A stretch of DNA of 64,000 nt. It comes from Streptomyces hygroscopicus. GTDB lineage: Bacteria > Actinomycetota > Actinomycetes > Streptomycetales > Streptomycetaceae. The notes below the pieces were generated by a model, which saw nothing but the letters and a program-made list of their open reading frames with translations, had not been told where the DNA came from and searched no databases. Shown one piece after another: positions 56,483 through 64,000 of the stretch; position 1 is the first letter of the stretch; every line of letters begins with the position of its first letter. The translations under genes and the position numbers were made by a program. The stretch lies in contig NZ_LBMW01000020.1 of NCBI RefSeq assembly GCF_026168105.1, positions 82,942 through 146,941 on the forward strand, in the 5' to 3' direction.

Positions 56483-56522
56483 GGGGCGCCGTCCGGGGGT
56501 TCGAGTCCCCGGGCGGCGTCCC
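56483..56522 (+). terminator. Terminator of the first M4 gene
   Basis: GGGGCGCCGTCCGGGG pairs imperfectly with TCCCCGGGCGGCGTCCC around TTCGA. The GGTTCGAGTCC loop imitates a tRNA T-arm but no tRNA body precedes it. Confidence 0.7.
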
Positions 56523-56699
56523 TTCATGTTCCTGAAACGTTCACCGGGATGTCGATTTTGAGCCAACATCACATCCGGGTCATGACATGTACGCGTCCTT
56601 GGTGTCACTCTTCCACCGCACGGCTCACCCGCACCGCGACTTCACACCTTCCGTACGACCACCCCACGTCGTACGGTCGCCCCCACATAAGGAGCTTGC

Positions 56700-58361
56700 G
56701 TGACTCCCCTCTACGCGCGTCACAAGCGCACCACTCTGGCCATCGCCACCGCCGTCGCGGCCGGAGCCCTGCTCACCACCGGTCTGACCACCGGAGCCTC
56801 CGCACAGACCGCCTCACCCGCCGGCCAGGCCCGGCCGCTCGCCGCCGCGCCGATGGCGCTCACCTCGGCCGCCCGCGCCTCCCTCTTCAAGGAGGCGCAG
56901 ACCGCCGCGTCCGAGACAGCCCGGAAGATAGGCCTCGGCGTCAAGGAGCAACTGGTCGTCAAGGACGTCATGAAGGACGCCGACGGCACCGTCCACACGC
57001 GTTACGAACGCACCTACGCCGGCCTCCCGGTCCTCGGCGGCGACCTGGTCGTCCACGAGTCGAAGTCCGGCAGGACCGAGGGCGTGACCAAGGCGACGGC
57101 CGCGGCCATCAAGATCGCCTCGCTCACGCCCCAGATCACCGCGTCGAAGGCCGAGAAGCAGGCCGTGACGGCCGCTCAGTCGGCGGGCTCGGCGAAGACC
57201 TCGGCCGACAGCGCGCCGCGCAAGGTCATCTGGGCGGCGAGCGGCAAGCCCGTCCTCGCCTACGAGACGGTGGTCGGCGGCCTTCAGGACGACGGCACCC
57301 CGAACCAGCTGCACGTCATCACCGACGCCGCCACCGGCAAGAAGCTCTTCGAGTACCAGGGCATCGAGAGAGGCACGGGCAAGAGCCTGTACTCCGGCAC
57401 CGTCAGCCTCAACACCACCAAGTCGGGCTCGTCGTACCAGCTGTACGACACCACGCGCGGCGGCCACAAGACGTACAACCTGAAGCACAGCAGCAGCTCG
57501 TCCAAGGGCACCCTGTTCACCGACGCGGACGACACCTGGGGCACCGGTACGGCCTCCAGCTCCTCCACCGACCAGACCGCGGCCGTCGACGCCGCGTACG
57601 GCGCACAGGTGACCTGGGACTTCTACAAGAACACCTTCGGCCGCAGCGGCATCAAGAACGACGGCAAGGCCGCGTACTCCCGAGTCCACTACGGCAACTC
57701 GTACGTGAACGCCTTCTGGGACGACAGCTGCTTCTGCATGACGTACGGCGACGGCGAGGGCAACACCCACCCGCTGACCTCGCTGGACGTGGCCGGCCAC
57801 GAGATGAGCCACGGCGTCACCGCAAACACCGCGGGCCTCGACTACAGCGGCGAGTCGGGCGGCCTGAACGAGGCCACCTCGGACATCTTCGGCACCGGCG
57901 TGGAGTTCTACGCCAACAACCCCTCCGACCCCGGTGACTACCTCATCGGCGAGAAGATCGACATCAACGGCGACGGCACCCCGCTGCGCTACATGGACCA
58001 GCCCAGCAAGGACGGCGGCTCCGCCGACTCCTGGTCCTCCGGCGTGGGCGACCTCGACGTGCACAACTCGTCGGGCGTGGCGAACCACTTCTTCTACCTC
58101 CTGTCGGAGGGCAGCGGTTCGAAGACCATCAACGGGGTCTCGTACGACTCCCCGACGTCCAACGGCTCCACGGTCACCGGCATCGGCCGCGACAAGGCGC
58201 TGCAGATCTGGTACAAGGCGCTGACCACGTACTTCACGTCGACCACCGACTACAAGGCCGCCCGTACGGGCACGCTCTCGGCGGCAGCCGACCTCTACGG
58301 CTCCGGCAGCGGCGAGTACAAGGCGGTGGCGGCGGCCTGGTCCGCCGTCAACGTGAACTAG
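56700..58361 (+). CDS. Secreted M4 (thermolysin-like) metalloprotease
   Basis: 553 aa from GTG 56700 with AAGGAG five bases upstream. Signal peptide (TLAIATAVAAGALLTTGLTT), FTP and PepSY domains, then the M4 domain with HEMSH at about 367 and GLNEATSDIFG, and a standard M4 C-terminal helical domain with the DVHNSSGVANHFFYLLSEG segment that includes the catalytic His. No P domain. It is very similar to the gene just upstream through pro and catalytic regions, so the two are tandem paralogues. It is probably active outside the cell. Confidence 0.94.
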   Translation: MTPLYARHKRTTLAIATAVAAGALLTTGLTTGASAQTASPAGQARPLAAAPMALTSAARASLFKEAQTAASETARKIGLGVKEQLVVKDVMKDADGTVHTRYERTYAGLPVLGGDLVVHESKSGRTEGVTKATAAAIKIASLTPQITASKAEKQAVTAAQSAGSAKTSADSAPRKVIWAASGKPVLAYETVVGGLQDDGTPNQLHVITDAATGKKLFEYQGIERGTGKSLYSGTVSLNTTKSGSSYQLYDTTRGGHKTYNLKHSSSSSKGTLFTDADDTWGTGTASSSSTDQTAAVDAAYGAQVTWDFYKNTFGRSGIKNDGKAAYSRVHYGNSYVNAFWDDSCFCMTYGDGEGNTHPLTSLDVAGHEMSHGVTANTAGLDYSGESGGLNEATSDIFGTGVEFYANNPSDPGDYLIGEKIDINGDGTPLRYMDQPSKDGGSADSWSSGVGDLDVHNSSGVANHFFYLLSEGSGSKTINGVSYDSPTSNGSTVTGIGRDKALQIWYKALTTYFTSTTDYKAARTGTLSAAADLYGSGSGEYKAVAAAWSAVNVN

Positions 58362-58380
58362 TACAGGCACAGGCGACACA

Positions 58381-58415
58381 GCGGCCCCCGACGGGAAGAT
58401 GACGCCGGGGGCCGC
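58381..58415 (+). terminator. Terminator of the second M4 gene
   Basis: GCGGCCCCCG (58381-58390) pairs with CGGGGGCCGC (58406-58415) around a 15-nt loop that itself can extend the stem (ACG/CG). A TACGCT -10-like box for the next gene follows at 58418-58423. Confidence 0.75.
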
Positions 58416-58431
58416 CCTACGCTGAGGTCTC

Positions 58432-58950
58432 ATGTCTTTGACGGACTTCACGTACGAGGATGTCGGCGCGACCCGCAAGCCCGGCAACTGCCCCGAGGGT
58501 TTCCACCCCCTGCACGTCCGCACCCGGGTCGGCGAGGGCGAGGAAGCCTTCCGCCGCGCGTCCGGGGCGCTGTTCTCCTGGGAAATGCACCGGGCCGCGG
58601 GTTTCGGCATGAGAACGGACGCGGAGCGGGCGGCGGTCGACACGGACGTCACCGTCACCCTCGGCGGCATGATCAAGGCGCCGTGCCGCGTCGTGTGGAC
58701 CCTGGAGGAACCCCGCCGCGCCGGCTGGGCGTACGGCACTCTGCCGGGCCACCCGGAGTGCGGCGAGGAGGCCTTCGTCGTCAACCGCACCGGGGACGGC
58801 ACCGTCTGGCTGACGATCACCGCCTTCAGCCGCCCGGCCAAGTGGTACACGAGGGCGGGCGGCCCGGCGACCCGGGGGGTGCAGCATGCGTACGCGCGCC
58901 GGTGCGGGGCGGCTCTGCGGAAGCTCTGCGCCTCCGTCACGGAGGGCTGA
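58432..58950 (+). CDS. DUF1990 family protein
   Basis: 172 aa. It matches DUF1990 (FTYEDVGATRKPGNCPEGFH, REGEEAFRRA-like GEGEEAFRRASGALFSWEMH, and a conserved AYGTLPGHPECGEEAFVV). ATG 58432 is 8 bases after a -10-like TACGCT, so the transcript is nearly leaderless. Function is unknown; no enzymatic motif. It is convergent with glgP. Confidence 0.87.
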   Translation: MSLTDFTYEDVGATRKPGNCPEGFHPLHVRTRVGEGEEAFRRASGALFSWEMHRAAGFGMRTDAERAAVDTDVTVTLGGMIKAPCRVVWTLEEPRRAGWAYGTLPGHPECGEEAFVVNRTGDGTVWLTITAFSRPAKWYTRAGGPATRGVQHAYARRCGAALRKLCASVTEG

Positions 58951-59030
58951 GGGCTCCTGCCCGCTGCCGCCGGCTCAGTACGGACCCGGGCGGTCCCGAA
59001 CGGCCGGCAGCGGAAGGCGGGCCTGCGCCG

Positions 59031-61649
59031 TCACCGCATCAACACCCCCGCCGCCTCGACCAGCTCCTCCGACGGCGCCGCCACCAGCCCCAGCTCCGCG
59101 CTCGAGGCGAGCAGCCGATGGGCGGGAAGGATACGGACCGTGTAGCCGAACGGCCCGGTGCGGTCGAGGGCCAGCGGGCCCTCGTACACCCAGCGGCCCT
59201 CCAGGTCGGGCCCGCCCGCCGGTTTCAGCGCCGTCGCCGTCGCGTCCGCGATGCGGTCGTCCGTGTCGACACGCCCCGCCACCGCCTGGACCTCCACATC
59301 CTCCGGAGCCAGGGCACCGAGGCCGACGCGGACCCGAACGGAGAGCGTCGCGCCCAGTTCCGCCGTCGCCGACGCGACCGAGGTCTCGACGTGGTCGACC
59401 GTGACGGCCGGCCAGGCCGCCCGCACCCGCGCCTTCCAGGTGGCCAGCTCGCGCGCCGCGTCCGGCGTCATCGCCCGGTGTGCGTGGGCCGCGGGGGTGT
59501 ACAGGCGCTCCACGTACTCGCGGACCATCCGCCCGGCCAGCACCTTCGGGCCCAGGTGCATCAGGGTCCGGCGGACCATCTCGATCCAACGGTCCGGCAG
59601 TCCGCCCTGGCCCCGCTCGTAGAAGCGCGGCGCCACCCGCCGTTCCAGCAGGTCGTACAGCGCAGCCGCCTCCAGGTCGTCGCGCCGGTCGTCGTCGGTC
59701 GCCGTGCCGTCCGCGGTGGGAATCGCCCAGCCGAAGTCGGGCTGGAACCACTCGTCCCACCAGCCGTCCATCACCGACAGGTTGAGGCAGCCGTTGAGCG
59801 CCGCCTTCATCCCGCTCGTCCCGCAGGCCTCGAGCGGGCGCAGCGGGTTGTTCAGCCACACGTCGCAGCCCGGGTAGAGCTTCTGCGCCATCCCCATGCC
59901 GTAGTCCGGCAGGAAGACGATGCGGTGGCGCACGCGCGGATCGTCCGCGAACCGGACCAGCTCCTGGACCAGTCGCTTCCCGCCGTCGTCCGCGGGATGT
60001 GCCTTCCCGGCCACGACGATCTGGATCGGGCGCTCCGGGTGGAGCAGCAGCTCCATCAGCCGGTCCCGGTCGCGCAGCATCAGCGTCAGCCGCTTGTACG
60101 AGGGCACACGCCGGGCGAACCCGATCGTCAGGACGTCGGGGTCCAGCACCCCGTCGATCCAGCCCAGTTCGGCCGTCCCGGCGCCTCGCTGGCGCCAGGA
60201 CGCGTACAGCCGCTCCCGCACCTCGAGGACCAGCTGCTCGCGCAGCACCCGGCGCAGGTCCCAGATCTCCTGGCCTGCGATCTCCGCGATCGCGTCCCAG
60301 CGCTCGGGACCGCCCACCGTCATGGCGTCCTCGGTTCGCTGCGCGCCCAGCTGCCGTGCCCCCAGCCGGAACACCTCCGGTGCCACCCAGGTCGGCGCGT
60401 GCACCCCGTTCGTCACCGATGTGATCGGCACTTCGTCGGGGTCGAAGCCCGGCCACAGGCCCGAGAACATCTCCCGGCTGACACTGCCGTGCAGCAGGGA
60501 CACGCCGTTGGCACGCTGGCCGAGCCTGAGCCCCATCACCGCCATGTTGAAGAGATTCGGCTCGCCGTCCGGGTAGGTCTCCATCCCGAGCTGGAGGATC
60601 CGCTCCACCTCGATCCGCGGAAGCTCGGCGTCCGGGCCGAAGTGGCGGGCCACCAGCTCCCGGTCGAACCGGTCGATGCCGGCCGGGACGGGCGTGTGCG
60701 TGGTGAAGACCGTACCGGCGCGGACCGCCTCCAGGGCGGAGTCGAAGTCGAGGCCGGCCTCACAGATTTCGGCGATCCGCTCCAGGCCGAGGAAGCCCGC
60801 GTGTCCCTCGTTGGTGTGGAACACCTCGGGCCCGGCGTGCCCGGTCAGCCGGCAGTACGTGCGCACGGCGCGCACCCCGCCGATGCCCAGCAGCATCTCC
60901 TGGAGCAGCCGGTGCTCGCTGCCGCCGCCGTACAGCCGGTCGGTCACGCCCCGCTCGCCGAGGTCGTTCTCCTCCACGTCCGAGTCGAGCATCAGCAGTG
61001 GAACGCGGCCCACCTGGGCGAGCCAGACATGGGCCCGGAGCCGGCGGCCGCCGGGCAGTCCCAGCGAGACCTGGGCGGGGGTGCCGTCCGGCTCCCTGAG
61101 GGGCACCAGCGGCAGTTCGTTCGGGTCGAGCACCGGATAGTGCTCCTGCTGCCAGCCGTCCCGCGACAGGGTCTGCCGGAAATAGCCGTGCCGGTACAGC
61201 AGGCCCACGCCGATCAGCGGGACACCGAGGTCGCTGGCCGCCTTCAGATGGTCGCCTGCAAGGATGCCCAGTCCGCCGGAGTACTGGGGCAGCGCGGCCG
61301 TGATGCCGAACTCGGGCGAGAAGTAGGCGATGGCGGCCGGGAGGTCGGACGAGCGGGACTGGTACCAGCGGTCGCCGCTCACATAGTCGTTCAGGTCGTC
61401 GGCGGCCGCGGTGAGGCGGCGCAGAAAGCGGCGGTCCTCGGCCAGCTCCGCGAGCCGGGCGGGCGGCACGCTCCCCAGCAGCCGCACCGGGTCGCCGCCC
61501 GCGGCGGACCATCGCTCGGGATCGACGGACTGGAAGAGGTCACGGGTCTCCGCATGCCACGACCAGCGCAGATTACGCGCCAGATCGCTGAGCGGGTGAA
61601 GGGCTTCGGGGAGGACGGGACGTACGGTGAACCTGCGGATGGCCTTCAC
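59031..61649 (-). CDS. glgP: Alpha-glucan (maltodextrin/glycogen) phosphorylase
   Basis: 872 aa from GTG 61649 with AAGGTGGA upstream; a longer start at ATG 61682 is possible. The N-terminal DUF3417 region (KAIRRFTVRPVLPEALHPLS...NLRWSWHAETRDLF) marks the short actinobacterial GlgP type. The GT35 core has FSPEFGITAALPQYSGGLGI, a TPVPAGIDRFD region, the phosphate/sugar contact KRLTL and the PLP-lysine motif EACGTSGMKAALNG. It releases glucose-1-phosphate from (or with GlgE, matches maltosyl turnover of) alpha-1,4-glucan. It lies opposite glgE. Confidence 0.95.
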   Translation of the reverse strand: MKAIRRFTVRPVLPEALHPLSDLARNLRWSWHAETRDLFQSVDPERWSAAGGDPVRLLGSVPPARLAELAEDRRFLRRLTAAADDLNDYVSGDRWYQSRSSDLPAAIAYFSPEFGITAALPQYSGGLGILAGDHLKAASDLGVPLIGVGLLYRHGYFRQTLSRDGWQQEHYPVLDPNELPLVPLREPDGTPAQVSLGLPGGRRLRAHVWLAQVGRVPLLMLDSDVEENDLGERGVTDRLYGGGSEHRLLQEMLLGIGGVRAVRTYCRLTGHAGPEVFHTNEGHAGFLGLERIAEICEAGLDFDSALEAVRAGTVFTTHTPVPAGIDRFDRELVARHFGPDAELPRIEVERILQLGMETYPDGEPNLFNMAVMGLRLGQRANGVSLLHGSVSREMFSGLWPGFDPDEVPITSVTNGVHAPTWVAPEVFRLGARQLGAQRTEDAMTVGGPERWDAIAEIAGQEIWDLRRVLREQLVLEVRERLYASWRQRGAGTAELGWIDGVLDPDVLTIGFARRVPSYKRLTLMLRDRDRLMELLLHPERPIQIVVAGKAHPADDGGKRLVQELVRFADDPRVRHRIVFLPDYGMGMAQKLYPGCDVWLNNPLRPLEACGTSGMKAALNGCLNLSVMDGWWDEWFQPDFGWAIPTADGTATDDDRRDDLEAAALYDLLERRVAPRFYERGQGGLPDRWIEMVRRTLMHLGPKVLAGRMVREYVERLYTPAAHAHRAMTPDAARELATWKARVRAAWPAVTVDHVETSVASATAELGATLSVRVRVGLGALAPEDVEVQAVAGRVDTDDRIADATATALKPAGGPDLEGRWVYEGPLALDRTGPFGYTVRILPAHRLLASSAELGLVAAPSEELVEAAGVLMR

Positions 61650-61910
61650 GAATTCCACCTTCACGGAGGACGTACGCGGCATGTCATCCCCGACGGTACG
61701 CTGCGTGGCGGCGTCACGGTTCGCTTACTGCCGGGTTTGTACGCACGCGGTGTTCCGGTGAACCCGATATGGCCGATTCAACCCGCTGACGCGACCTTGT
61801 GGCGATTCACACCGCACGAGAGGCTGCCCCCGGGCGTACCGGCCGACGACGGGCCCCGCGTGGGGCAACTCCGGCCACCGCACCCCGAGTCGAGGAGGGG
61901 GACCCACGGC

Positions 61911-63113
61911 ATGGCACGGATGAGAAACGCGCGTCTGCGCTGGGCGGGCGGGCTCACCGCGGTCACCACGGTCGCGGCGGTCTCGGTCGGCACCCAGCCC
62001 GCGCAGGCGGCCCCGGAAGGGACGATCACCGGCGCCGGCACCCGCGGCGCCGTCATCGGAAGCTACATCGTGACACTCAAGGGGGGAACGAAGGCCCTGT
62101 CGGCCACAGGCAAGGGCATCGCCGAGAAGTACGGGGCGAAAATCAGCCGGACCTACGGGACGGCGCTCAACGGATACGCGGTCACGGTCGGCGAACGGCA
62201 GGCCCGGCGCCTCGCGGCGGACTCCCGTGTGGCCTCGGTCGTCCAGGACACCAGGGTCGCGCTGGAGCACATCCAGAAGAACCCGCCCTCGTGGAGCCTG
62301 GACCGCATCGACCAGCCCGTCCTGCCGCTCGACCAGGGCTACACCTGGCCCGAGGCGGGCGGCGCGGGCGTGACGGCGTACGTCATCGACACCGGTATCC
62401 GCATCTCGCACCAGGACTTCGGCGGCCGGGCGAGCTACGGCTGGGACTTCGTGGGCAACGACAGGACCGCGTCCGACGGCAACGGACACGGCACGCATGT
62501 GGCCGGAACCATCGCGGGTACCGCGTACGGGGTGGCCAAGCGGGCGAACGTCGTCGCCGTGCGCGTCCTCGGCGACGACGGCTCGGGCACCACCGCGCAG
62601 GTCATCGCGGGCATCGACTGGGTGACCAGGAACGCGAGGAAGCCCGCGGTCGCCAATCTGAGCCTGGGCGGCCCCGCCAACGCCCAGCTGGACGCGGCCG
62701 TACGCAACTCCATCGCCTCGGGCGTCACCTATGCGGTCGCCGCCGGCAACGGCGGACTCCCGGCCGGCCTCTACTCCCCGGCCCGCGTCCCGGGGGCCAT
62801 CACCGTGGGCGCCAGTGACCGGAACGACGCCCGGGCGGGCTTCTCCAACTGGGGCCCGAGCCTGGACCTGTTCGCCCCCGGCGTGGCCATCACCTCCGAC
62901 TCGTGTGCGAGCGACACCGCGCGGGCCACCCTGTCCGGTACGTCGATGGCGACACCGCACGTCACAGGGGCCGCCGCGCTGTATCTCGCCGACCACCCCA
63001 GGGCCACTGCGGCGCAGGTGAGCCAGGCGCTCGTGCACCGGGCAGCATCGGGGAGGATCACCGGAGCCGGCGAGGGATCACCCGACAAGCTGCTTCAGGT
63101 CGACAACCCTTGA
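61911..63113 (+). CDS. Secreted subtilisin-like (S8, proteinase K-type) serine protease
   Basis: 400 aa, ATG 61911 after GAGGAGG. A signal peptide (WAGGLTAVTTVAAVSVGTQP...AQAAP), an I9 inhibitor propeptide (about 48-120; GSYIVTLKGG, LNGYAVTVG) and the S8 domain with triad Asp160 (VIDTGI), His193 (NGHGTHVAGT) and Ser near 345 (LSGTSMATPHVTG). The end at DKLLQVDNP means no extra C-terminal domain. It should be an active exported protease. It sits between glgP and glgE on the forward strand and ends before a terminator. Confidence 0.95.
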   Translation: MARMRNARLRWAGGLTAVTTVAAVSVGTQPAQAAPEGTITGAGTRGAVIGSYIVTLKGGTKALSATGKGIAEKYGAKISRTYGTALNGYAVTVGERQARRLAADSRVASVVQDTRVALEHIQKNPPSWSLDRIDQPVLPLDQGYTWPEAGGAGVTAYVIDTGIRISHQDFGGRASYGWDFVGNDRTASDGNGHGTHVAGTIAGTAYGVAKRANVVAVRVLGDDGSGTTAQVIAGIDWVTRNARKPAVANLSLGGPANAQLDAAVRNSIASGVTYAVAAGNGGLPAGLYSPARVPGAITVGASDRNDARAGFSNWGPSLDLFAPGVAITSDSCASDTARATLSGTSMATPHVTGAAALYLADHPRATAAQVSQALVHRAASGRITGAGEGSPDKLLQVDNP

Positions 63114-63143
63114 TTCTCCGTTAACCGGGCACGCGTACCCTTG

Positions 63144-63172
63144 CCGGCCTCGCCCCCAGCGGGCGGGGCCGG
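63144..63172 (+). terminator. Terminator of the S8 protease gene
   Basis: CCGGCCTCGCCC pairs with GGGCGGGGCCGG (one mismatch) around CCAGC and is followed by TCCCTTTT, about 30 bp after the stop. Confidence 0.85.
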
Positions 63173-63347
63173 TCCCTTTTAGGTCGTCCGGAAGCGGCCG
63201 GTCTTGAACGTAGACATACGCGTGAGTAGTTAACAAAGTGCCGGAATGCTCACCCGCACAGGGTGGGAAGGCTCCTTCGGTAACCCCGCCGGCCCACCTT
63301 CCGACACCCCCATCCGCCCACCCAGTTTGACGCGGACAGGAGCGGTC

Positions 63348-64000
63348 ATGCCCCCGACTCACCCCTCGCCGGCACGTCCGGCACCCGGCACCGGCACCTC
63401 CCCCACTGGGAAGGCCGATGCCGGTCCGCCCGTCCCGCGGACACCCTCCGCGGGCCCGAGTCCGACCCCTGCCCCGGGAGGCGGCCCCACCCTCGGGCGC
63501 ATTCCCGTCCTCGACGTAGAGCCCCTCGTCCACCAGGGACGCCGCCCGGCGAAGGCGGTGGTGGGGGAGGAGTTCGAGGTGTCGGCCACGGTCTTCCGCG
63601 AAGGCCACGACGCCGTCGCCGCCAACGTCGTCCTGCGGGACCCAGAGGGTCGTCCCGGCCCCTGGACACCGATGCGCGAACTCGCTCCCGGCACGGACCG
63701 CTGGGGCGCCACCGTCTCCGCGCCGAGCGAGGGCCGCTGGACCTACGCCGTGGAGGCCTGGGGCGATCCGGTCACCACCTGGCGGCACCACGCGCGGATC
63801 AAGATCCCGGCCGGGATCGACACCGAGCTGGTCCTGGAGGAGGGCGCGCGGCTGTACGAGCGCGCCGCTGCCGGCATCCCCGAGGGCGAGGATCCGAGGG
63901 ATGTGCTCCTCGCCGCGGCCGACGCCCTGCGCGACACCGGCCGACCTGCCGCCTCCCGTCTGGCGGGGGCGTTGACTCCGGAGGTGGACGGGGTTCTGGC
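63348..64000 (+). CDS. glgE: Alpha-1,4-glucan:maltose-1-phosphate maltosyltransferase GlgE, 5' part
   Basis: The frame is open from ATG 63348 (AGGAG at 63338-63342) to the window end, about 217 codons. A Pro-rich tail of some 45 residues leads into the GlgE N-terminal domain: GRIPVLDVEPLVHQGRRPAK, VVGEEFEVSATVFREGHDAV, the TPMRELAPGTDRW segment and the YAVEAWGDPVTTWRHHARIK line that is diagnostic for GlgE. It transfers maltosyl units from maltose-1-phosphate to alpha-glucan. The catalytic barrel lies outside the window. Confidence 0.93.
   Translation, partial: MPPTHPSPARPAPGTGTSPTGKADAGPPVPRTPSAGPSPTPAPGGGPTLGRIPVLDVEPLVHQGRRPAKAVVGEEFEVSATVFREGHDAVAANVVLRDPEGRPGPWTPMRELAPGTDRWGATVSAPSEGRWTYAVEAWGDPVTTWRHHARIKIPAGIDTELVLEEGARLYERAAAGIPEGEDPRDVLLAAADALRDTGRPAASRLAGALTPEVDGVL

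Noticed and set aside
56480..56525. A possible tRNA 3' half (GGTTCGAGTCC as T-arm)
   Set aside because: No anticodon or D arm lies upstream, and the whole stretch folds as one terminator hairpin after the M4 stop.
58683..61910. A long forward open frame running into the S8 protease
   Set aside because: It is antisense to glgP; the protease starts at 61911 with its own ribosome site and signal peptide.

Overview
The window is high-GC actinobacterial chromosome, almost certainly Streptomyces. The third-codon G/C bias is extreme, start codons are often GTG, ribosome binding sites are AGGAG-like, and the families are typical: an AfsR-type regulator, lipoprotein L,D-transpeptidases, M4/S8/S53 proteases, GlgE-type alpha-glucan metabolism and a small EF-hand protein. 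From memory the two ends and the 36-64 kb stretch follow the order of a conserved Streptomyces core region (gcvT-gcvH-glyA-sdaA at one end; EF-hand, echA-like, L,D-transpeptidases, glgX, ABC pair, M4 protease, glgP and glgE at the other). The material between about 3.6 and 35 kb looks like a block of accessory DNA set into that core.

Layout. 1-3.6 kb: glycine cleavage (gcvT 3' end, gcvH), glyA and sdaA, all forward. 3.6-10.4 kb: an S53 protease, a broken and partly inverted aldehyde dehydrogenase, a 5'-truncated MFS transporter, and a secreted trypsin-like protease with FG-GAP-like repeats. 10.4-18.4 kb: an ATP-grasp-like protein, a tiny secreted peptide, an AfsR-like SARP/NB-ARC/TPR regulator divergent from a helix-turn-helix/NB-ARC protein with a 28-bp direct repeat between them, and a DUF885 peptidase-like protein. 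18.4-33.8 kb: two reverse-strand genes (PEP mutase/isocitrate lyase superfamily; MmcQ/YjbR fusion), then a divergent biosynthetic gene cluster.

The cluster is the main discovery candidate. Its reverse arm (28779 down to 20374) encodes an ATP-grasp ligase, a lysine/ornithine N-hydroxylase, a cupin, a methionyl-tRNA-synthetase-like protein, a sarcosine/glycine-oxidase-like flavoenzyme and two more ATP-grasp ligases, with gaps of 3 to 63 bp. N-hydroxylase + cupin + MetRS-like + glycine-oxidase-like is the enzyme set that makes N-N bonds from N6-hydroxylysine and glycine (the hydrazinoacetic acid route of the s56-p1 type), here with the hydrazine synthetase split into two adjacent genes. Three ATP-grasp ligases suggest that a hydrazine building block is then joined into a short peptide without an NRPS. 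The forward arm adds a small protein, a BBE-like FAD oxidase, an MFS exporter, a dimethylargininase-family enzyme and, after a hairpin, a YbaK/ProX-type aminoacyl-tRNA deacylase.

33.8-41.6 kb: a secreted PI-PLC-like enzyme, a GH25-like muramidase, a decayed TetR gene containing three 53-bp tandem repeats, an F420/NADP oxidoreductase-like protein, the EF-hand protein, a beta-propeller lipoprotein translationally coupled to a NodB-like protein, an ATP-binding anti-sigma-type protein and an enoyl-CoA hydratase. 41.6-47 kb: two L,D-transpeptidase paralogues (the first with an apparent frameshift), then glgX. 47-51 kb: a heterodimeric ABC exporter, the first gene apparently leaderless. 51-54.4 kb: a second accessory patch with a decayed TnsA-like transposition endonuclease and an unrecognised two-gene coiled-coil/membrane unit. 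54.4-64 kb: two paralogous secreted M4 metalloproteases, a DUF1990 protein, glgP (reverse), a secreted S8 protease and the start of glgE, which runs off the end. No tRNA, rRNA or CRISPR array was seen.
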